Source: Misgurnus anguillicaudatus (lineage: Eukaryota > Chordata > Actinopteri > Cypriniformes > Cobitidae). Taken from it: a stretch of 64,000 nucleotides of DNA. Position 1 is the stretch's first letter, and each line of letters begins with the position of its first letter. This document shows positions 56,681-64,000 of the stretch, one piece after another. The stretch lies in assembly GCF_027580225.2 (NCBI RefSeq), contig NC_073357.2, forward strand, positions 43,238,001-43,302,000, given 5' to 3'. Both the position numbers and the translations under genes were made by a program. The notes below the pieces were generated by a model that saw only the letters and a list, made by a program, of their open reading frames with translations, ran no database searches and had not been told where the DNA came from.

Positions 56681-57933
56681 TCTCCCATCACTTCCTCAAT
56701 AGTTACTGAGAGAGAAAAAAACACAATTTTAGAAATAGCTTATTAAAATGTACATGAATAGTAAAATAGGATCCAGATGTGAGGAAAGATAAAGCCACTA
56801 AAAACTGCTACTATAATACAGAGCCCATTTTTATTCCCTGTTGGCAGATCCAGAGGGGCATCACACACACTTTTGGGTCAATTATCCTCTCATGTTCAGG
56901 CCAGCTCTGTCTCCTCTTCATTACAATGTCCGTGTAATTATGGCTTTTAATTATGAAGTTGAGAAATACTGAATTATGTAGTATGTGAGTGATGTAAAAA
57001 GTATAGGTTTTTGTCATACTAAACCTCATAAGACCCGAGCTTGGTTTGGCTTGCATTTTAGATTTCTTCCAACTACTTGGGGTTAGGAAGTACCAATAAG
57101 TATAATAACCAAATATTTTTCTTTGAACATGAAGCAGTGTAATTGTCTGCATTTGTGTACAACAGTTTCCAGTAACACGGAATTAAAGACGCTCTAAGTG
57201 ACTATTAAAACACATTATGAGATATCGCCACTGATATATTTATAAGCAGCATGCAAAAACATCTGTGACACTTATGAAAATCTGTTTTATATAGTACTGA
57301 CAAGAACAAAGCCTAATAATAAGCGAGTGCTCGTATCGCGTTATGATTAAATGGGAAAGCAACGTTATATAAATATAGTTTTATTAACTTTTACCTCGCG
57401 GCAAAACAATAACAACACAAAATATGAATAAGAAAACAAGTAATATTTTCATGACACCAAATACTGCTGATTTGATCTCAATTTTGACCATCAAACACAG
57501 ACCAGGCCAACATCAGAGCCAGGGAATCCCTGTCACAGATGTAGCCCAGATAGGGCGGTGGTCAGCGGGGCGAGTGAACCCTGACGTCCGCTCATTGCTC
57601 TGGATCTCGAGTACCGAATCTTGCCAAGCAGACGTCCAAACTGGCGCTATCTTTACTTATCAACTGCAGATTTGAATATTATACATATATATTCTCGACT
57701 TAACTCATCTTAAAACTACACTTTGTGACCAATAAAATGTTATATTTAAAAACGGCGAATCCGTCCATTGAGTTATTATGATATTCAAAACAGCCGAAAG
57801 TGTTACCTGTCATTCTGGCCTTCAAATCCGTGGCGGAAGAAAGTAGTTCCCAAACATAGAGGCTTTTAAAATAACTCCGTTGTTGTTTTCCTGTTTTCGT
57901 TTTTCAAACGTGTGCCGTCGAACTGTTGTATAA
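56681..57933. other. Non-coding sequence, no gene recognised
   Basis: The GC-rich stretch around 57520-57640 (open frame 57424-57675) has no known domain. It may be the body of an element that ends at the hairpin just downstream. Confidence 0.4.
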
Positions 57934-58002
57934 AAGCAATATCGCTCTCGGAGTTGTGTGATATAGCTCTATATCATCACGCCTACTTGAGCGATATTGC
58001 TT
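57934..58002. repeat. Hairpin with AAGCAATATCGCTC arms
   Basis: AAGCAATATCGCTC at 57934 and GAGCGATATTGCTT ending at 58002 are perfect inverted repeats. The centre GATATAGCTCTATATC is itself palindromic. It resembles a terminal structure of a DNA transposon and not a terminator. Confidence 0.65.
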
Positions 58003-59980
58003 AAGAATACACTAATCGTGTTCACGGTTAAGGGTAATAAATAATTTTTTTATTACATTTGATTATATTATTTATGCCATCGTAATGAATTAGCCACAAC
58101 ATCTGTGTGCTAAATGCTGTATAAACGCCACTTCTCCATCTGTCCATATGTGTTGTCATAGTTTCTAAAAGCGCATATCTGAGTATAGTGTGGGTATTAC
58201 TTCACTGATAGGGCTAATGACATGCATATTTAGCATTAAATTTATAAATAATTTATACATGTAATAGGTTAATATGTGTATCATGGTTTGTTTTACTGGC
58301 CTGCAAATAATTTAAAATGTGTTGAATGAGAATTTTTTTTGCTGGCTGTCGAGGAGGAAGTGCCACATAATGAGCTTAAAATAAGAATTTCTTAGGATTT
58401 ACAAATCCTTGGGAACTTTTGGGATAACGTAAATCTGCAGACAGAGGCAATTATGCTTACTATGTATGTGCACTATTACCAAACATGGTATTACTTATAT
58501 GTAAGCAAATTAAGTATAAAATAATAAAAGAGAACAAAATCTTTTATCTGAATAACAAGATATAACAGCATTGTTTGATAAACCTATTTATTGGCAATTC
58601 AACAACCTTCAAATGTTCCGTTTACGTAATTGTCCACTTAAATTACTTGAACACTGACTTGAAAACTGCCAAAATGTAAACTAGAAGGTTTGTTTAGCAA
58701 AAAGAGCCATATTACTGCACATAAACGTTCTATTGCAACAATTAGCTTTCTTATTACCAGTAAAACATGGCAGAGTATTTTAGCACTTAAAATGATTTAT
58801 AATAAAAACATCAGGTTTTAGTTTTAGTTTAGGTACAACATCAATCAGGTCAAATCTTTTTATAGTCTACATACTCTGGTTAATTTCTATAGTGCACGGC
58901 CAGGGGTAAATGACTGGTGTGATAATTCACCGGGAAATGGTCATTTGTTCTAGTTGACAGTTGAGGAGTAATTTAGTCCTTAAATGAAATGCCTTTTAAT
59001 CAGAGGTCTTAAGAGAATTAGAGGACATACCTCTTTACAATGTTTAAATGAGAAATTTGAGAATATCCTAAATATAATAACAAGGTATGTTCTTAAAACT
59101 TGTATTTATTTGCCTAATAAATACAGGTAATACATGAATTGTAAATCTCACAACCAAGGCTTGAAAGACCATAAAGTTTCCTATGATGCTGAGATGAAGA
59201 TAGGTCAGACTGATATAGTAGATAATTGTGAAAGAAGTGTGTGTTCCTGTTTCAGGTCAGAATTGATTAAAGCTGCTGTTTTAGTTTGAGACTAGTTTAC
59301 CTCTTTTGCCTGAAACCAAAGCTGTATTTGGTGCAAATATTTAGGTTATATTTCTTGCTTTTGGCATGCTTTTCAAAGAGGATCTAAAAGGTTTGTTGCT
59401 ATGGTGAAAACCACAACCAATAATTTATATCATACATATAGTAAAACATTAAACAAATGATGAAATAACCATTTGGATACAAATTTGAACTCCAAGTTCA
59501 AATAAACATTGTGGATAAGGAGAAACCACATAATGGTCTCAGTTGTATAAGAATGTTGTGTAAAGGCCTTTATTTCTTAAAAGCCCTTTTTCTTTTAGCC
59601 TTTAATTAAGCATTTGTATTATTTTAAATGAAGAATGAGGAGTAACAGTAATGTTTCAAAGACATATTATTAACTTTATTATCCAAAAGGGTAAAACCAA
59701 AGCCTGCAGTCTAATTCTTAAGCAGACTCTTGTCTTGGCTGCGTCAGTATCCACAGAGCTGTTGTTTGCAGAAAAGATTTGATTTTGTTTAGTTTTTCTT
59801 GGTTTATCTTGTTCATCTCTACTGTTGTTTATCCTGTTTGTTTTTAGGCATGAATGTGCCTATGAATTGCCTTGCAGTGCAACGGGGAGAAATGAAGAGG
59901 CATTTTTATGTTATGACATGAAATGTATTATGTGCACTCTAAAAACACTGGTCCCCCTCCAAATCCTTAACACACCCAGA
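58003..59980. other. Non-coding sequence, no gene recognised
   Basis: A+T-rich. No repeat or coding signature seen. Confidence 0.45.
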
Positions 59981-60001
59981 CACACACACACACACACACA
60001 C
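59981..60001. repeat. (CA)n microsatellite
   Basis: About ten CA units. They explain the His-Thr run in the local open frames. Confidence 0.95.
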
Positions 60002-60476
60002 CGAACATCCTCGCATGCGGACATTCTGGGTGCTGTTTTTGTGTGGAGACAATCAAAATCCCGGCTCACAGAAAGCAATGCTGCATTGCAGTTGCATGTA
60101 TAAGCATATTGACTGGCACATTGTATGCACAGTATAGCCATATACTTCTGTATACTTTTTTCAGAATGGTTATGATAGAAAATGACATTAAAGCGTCAAG
60201 AAACACCAACCAACTGTTTTTTTTAGATGTTAACTTAGAGTTAATTGTGTTGCACATCATAGAAGACAATGTTAGTATCTGTTCATTTTAACATTAGGAG
60301 AAAACGAGTTAGTTTTAGCTTTTTTGTGATTTTTTTGTCTTCCAGGTTTAAACTCCATATTGTGTAAACTTGTGGGCTGTGACGTGGTGGAAAATCATTG
60401 TAGTACATTTTGACTGTCGGTGTCTCATTATTATTTATAAGATTGCGTATTCTTATCCAATGCGGAGCCGTTTCGC

Positions 60477-60478
<2 letters not shown>
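60002..60478. other. Spacer between two microsatellites
   Basis: Only short frames. Nothing recognised. Confidence 0.4.
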
Positions 60479-60513
<35 letters not shown>

Positions 60514-60535
60514 CGTGTGTGTGTGTGTGTGTGTG
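60479..60535. repeat. (GT)n microsatellite with GC interruptions
   Basis: About 28 GT units with two GC interruptions. It lies 480 bases from a (CA)n run on the same strand. The Cys-Val frames here are artefacts. Confidence 0.95.
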
Positions 60536-61015
60536 CGGGCGTGCATGTGCTCCGTGTGGCCAGGATACGCACATGGATACGATTCTGCATAGTAAAGTAA
60601 ATGTTAGTGCGCCATTACGCACACTCTGTAACTACGTTGGATGATTTTCCTCGCGATGCTGTCAGGACTAGACTCACCATCAACTGAATTTGCTCAGGAA
60701 AGTGGCAGGTGGACTTTGATCTGTTCTGAGGTATCATGTCCTGAGGACTTTTCATTATCTTTAAACATGCTATTATTTCACCTATAACAGTTTTACTTGA
60801 CCTTTGATAAAATTAAATATTATATTTAGATTAATTATTTCTGTAATACTCCTATTTTTAGTAAATCTTAGCTTATATCAGTTGCACCGCCCACTCATCG
60901 ACGTTGTTCTCACAGCGTCCACGCCCATTAAAGTAGCATTTTTCAAAATGATAGTGAGGTAGACTGGAGCTAAAACAGCGGGGTTTCATGACGCTTTAAA
61001 TGCCTCTTTTTTAAT
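60536..61015. other. Non-coding sequence, no gene recognised
   Basis: A CACCGCCCACTCATCGAC and CCACGCCCATTAAAG patch (60885-60932) may belong to a transposon promoter, but no ends are found. Confidence 0.35.
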
Positions 61016-61745
61016 GCTGCGTTTACACCAGCCACGGTAGAGACGTAAAGCGCCAGTGATTTCACTGTTAAGTCAATGTGAAGACGCGATTCCGCCTCAT
61101 TCGCGCATCTAGTTCACGTAAATGTCGCGAATTGAGCGCCTGGCGTGGTACGCGCAAATGGTGTTTTTTGTGCATTTTGCGTTTGACGCGAATACGCGGC
61201 TGAAAAATTTGAACTTTTGTGGATTTTCACGCCGCGTTAACCAATCAGGAGCCTGTGCCTGCTTGCTGCTGTGGCGGCAGCCCCGCCCGGAGTCACTCAT
61301 TCAGCATGAAGGAACGCTTGATATTGTCCATGAGCAGTCACCCGGAGCTATACGACACAAGTTCTTATTTCTATAGAGACAGGAATAAAAATGACCTCGC
61401 TTGGATGAGTGTCAGTGAGGATATTGGGCAACCTGGTAAGTTGTAAATACACATTTCACTTTTGAGTCATGTGATGTTTATCGACCCGCGCTGTTTATTT
61501 TCCCCTATAAACTAAATACTAACCGGTAACTCTCTTGATAAATGCACAACACAACACAGACCACCGCATAGCACTTGCCCCTTCCACAAGAAGCAGGTTT
61601 CGCCTCTGACGCGCGTCACATGCTTGCTTTTTTCGCCCATCTACTTCGCTCTAGATGCGCGAATGCATTCATACTGTTCAAGTGGCAAACTAGGTGCAGT
61701 AGACGCGATTTTGACGCCTCAAACACGGTTGGTGTAAACGCAGCA
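61016..61745 (+). mobile_element. PIF/Harbinger-type element, 730 bases
   Basis: TGCTGCGTTTACACCAGCC at left and GGTTGGTGTAAACGCAGCA at right are inverted repeats with one mismatch. TAA at 61013-61015 and 61746-61748 gives the 3-bp duplication typical of PIF/Harbinger. Subterminal GACGCGA and GCGCGAAT words recur near both ends. It contains the first exon of a MADF/Myb-like protein, so it is a deletion derivative of a two-gene Harbinger. Confidence 0.85.
61306..61435 (+). pseudogene. MADF/Myb-SANT-like first exon of a Harbinger accessory protein
   Basis: From the ATG at 61306 the frame reads MKERLILS, then SSHPELYDTS, FYRDRNK and DLAWMSVSEDIG. This is the start of a MADF domain: a hydrophobic-rich first helix, the P-x-L-Y-D motif, then an R-x...W block. 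It is open up to 61435, where GTAAG forms a canonical splice donor. In full-length PIF/Harbinger elements such an accessory protein helps bring the transposase to the TIRs. The following exon and the transposase gene are missing. The exon itself shows no stop or frameshift, so a truncated product or exon capture is conceivable, though unproven. Confidence 0.75.
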
Positions 61746-63859
61746 TAAGGATGAAGTACATTGATCTGCCCCAGCAATTCAGGAGTTTTCAGACCATTTC
61801 AGTGGTTATATTTCAAGGAGTTGAAAGAAGTCACCATTTGACATGACATCATACACTTAAAAAAATCTCCTTTAACAAAGTGTGATCTATACCAGCATTG
61901 CCTTTTAACATCTGCAGTGTTTTTTTAATAAAACCTTATGTCAATCGATCACACCTTATCCTATACTTTCTCACCTCCATAAACAAATACAGATGTGATT
62001 TCAGTGCTGTGCTTCTTGCATCTATAAAACTCATTCATCCGCCTCCCCTTGGAGACAGCAGATGCGGAATTAAGTATAGCACCACCTAAATCCTGCCTAT
62101 GTAATGACATTCTAATTAATATCTTTACCTCTGTATTCTTTTAAAAATGTAGATAACATCACATCACCCCACTTAAAACACTGAATTTTCACATTAAGCG
62201 TGTGCACATGGTATAACATTAAACAATACACATGGCTCTCTCATATTTGGTTGTGACACCTTCTAAAAATAACTGTACTTTGTGTTCTCGCTGTGATAAG
62301 ACGTGTGAGAGGCTAAATGTCCATGTGAGCAATATTTTGAAATTTTCCACTGTCAGTGAAGCAAACACCTCTGGAGTAAACTGTCTGTGTCACCTCTCGG
62401 GTCAATGGCCCGGGGCACATTAACACAGACAGAAACACTCCAAGAAAGGTCATCGATTTCCAGGTGATGTTTCAGGACATTGATCCAGCCAGAGTGGGCT
62501 GCACTCTGTGTCCCTGCAGGTTCAGAGGGTGTGAAGACAAGAATTCCACCTGTTGAAGTTTTGAAACGAGTAAACTGATAAGAAGCTGTCGTATAAATAT
62601 ATAAATGTAATAAAGACCCGTTTTAAAATTGAATGAGAGTTTATAAAGACAAAGTGACTATCAAAAATATTAAAAGCTCAGAAGCAAAACCCTAATCTCT
62701 GACATGTCTTCATGTAAATTAGCATTTTTATTAAACTCTTAATCAATTTTCTGAATGACCTATGAAGCCGTGATCAAGTGGATTTGAAGCGAAAGTATTT
62801 AAAGAGTTTCTGGAGGTGGCATTTATGGCCTTTTGCATCTGAGCCTCTCATATGATTGTTTCATCAGATTCTCCATTCTTGTATTCTTACTCCCATACCA
62901 GAAAGACGTATCCTTTAAAATGCAGTTTGGCCTTCACGGTGCTTATTTGCTGGAATGATGGTCTACCCTCCCGCACAAGATGACATTCTCAGTGGGACAC
63001 TGGCAAAAAAAAATTTGAAAAATCTTATTTTCTACACAACAGACACGCCCCATTCCATTAAAGTATCTCCCAGGAAGAACAAAACGTATTATATTCGATT
63101 CACTCTGTGCTGAGCTGGGAATATTTACATTATGTTGAAGAGTGCGATGAACCATGTCACATCATCTGAACTCAGATCAGATTTAGCTGTGGACATTGAA
63201 ACTTACACACCCAAAAAATGACTTTAAGTTAAGATCAAATGGAATATTGCTTTATTTCCCAAATGTAGAAAAGCACATTTGTTTTGGTCAGGGTGGTATG
63301 ACTATTTTTTTCCACAAATGACACCTTGTGGATTACAAGCAAATCCTTTATTCTTCCATTTTGATGAGCCCTCCTGACCGGGCCTTGAACCTGAAAATAA
63401 ATCATTTTAAAAGACTTCATAGCATTGAGCCGCCTGATTATTAAAAGACAATGATACAGCATTACCAGTGTGCTCATAATTTCATTACTTAGCGAGGCAG
63501 AAAGTACGATAGGATAGATAACACATTTCATAACAACAAAATAAATTGATTTTGAGAATTAGCAAAGTTAATGTATTTTCTGGGTCAATCTTTTCATTTT
63601 CAGTTGCATCATAGGATAAACAACATTGAGTGTGTCTACATGCACAGAATAAGCAGATAACTATCAAAAATCTACTTAGTATAGAAAACTATGCTCATGT
63701 GTTTACATGCAAATCAATAAACTGACTATGCAGACAACAGGTTGCTTTAGTCGATAAGGGACTTTTATGCGTTACTTTGTGCTTACTTCCGCATGTGATG
63801 TTTATCTTTCACACACGGAGACATGCGCACATGAACAAAACTGCAAGAAAGCCAGTTAA
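61746..63859. other. Mostly non-coding unique sequence
   Basis: No gene recognised. A pair of TACATGCA motifs at 63636-63711 resembles the ends of the 15993-16259 element. The stretch 62440-62530 (AGGTCATCGATTTCCAGGTG and following) is balanced in composition and could be conserved, but this is untested. Confidence 0.4.
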
Positions 63860-64000
63860 AGGCGGAGTCCACGATGTTTGAAAGCCAATGTTGATATTTG
63901 AAATCACCTAAACAAACACGCCCCTGCCCCAATAGAATCTGGAACTTCTGTTGATAGACCCGCCCCACACATACGCAACCAAAGGATGTCGGTTAGTAGA
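63860..64000. mobile_element. TTAA-target MITE, second copy, cut by the window end
   Basis: TTAA (63856-63859) is followed by AGGCGGAGTCCACGATGTTT and stays collinear with 46436-46575, including the CACGCCCC and CACACATACGCAACC words. The right end lies beyond the window. Confidence 0.85.

Noticed and set aside
57424..57675. 83-residue frame in a GC-rich patch
   Set aside because: No domain recognised. Lies in sequence likely to belong to a transposon next to the 57.93-kb hairpin.
60283..60622. Cys-Val and His-Thr rich frames
   Set aside because: Translations of the (GT)n microsatellite.
61122..61446. 84-residue frame overlapping the MADF exon
   Set aside because: Out of frame with the MADF reading and without a domain. 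A shadow of the exon.

Overview
The window looks like teleost genomic DNA, most probably from a cypriniform fish. It is A+T-rich and carries no long open reading frame. It is packed with repeat types I associate with carp-like and zebrafish-like genomes: a DANA-type tRNA SINE, Tc1, hAT, PIF/Harbinger and TTAA-target DNA transposons, and the common repeat that begins AAAGGTATAGTTCACC. I found no host protein-coding gene, rRNA or tRNA gene that I could defend. The window is best read as a gene desert or the inside of a very large intron. All recognisable coding matter is broken transposon coding sequence: Tc1 transposase C-termini, a BED finger, THAP-like zinc-finger pieces and a MADF exon.

Layout. 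0-8 kb holds mostly unrecognised sequence around a 1.76-kb TIR element (2.44-4.20 kb) with a THAP-like start, followed by a near-perfect palindromic element at 7.7-8.1 kb. 10.6-14.5 kb is a small transposon cluster, including a MITE interrupted by a Tc1 relic whose uninterrupted relative lies 3 kb upstream. 14.5-19.6 kb is mostly unique sequence. 19.66-20.82 kb is an unclassified TIR element carrying a repeated 14-bp motif. 25.3-26.6 kb is a SINE split by an LTR-like insertion that contains a 9-bp minisatellite. 28.8-31.1 kb is a three-level nest: a 0.3-kb element inside a 1.5-kb hAT element inside a foldback element with THAP-like coding relics. 33.87-40.83 kb is a 7-kb head-to-tail array of a long teleost repeat that carries many matches to the CTCF core motif, nine of them perfect and all on the + strand. 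42.7-51.8 kb has four more insertion clusters. 51.9-56.7 kb has two diverged copies of the same composite of two repeats. 61.0-61.7 kb is a PIF/Harbinger-type element with the first exon and splice donor of its MADF-type protein.

Nothing here forms an operon or pathway. The interest lies in the nesting order, the target-site duplications and empty sites that prove several insertions, and the possible regulatory load of the 34-41 kb array. Family names are from memory of motif and terminus patterns, not database matches.
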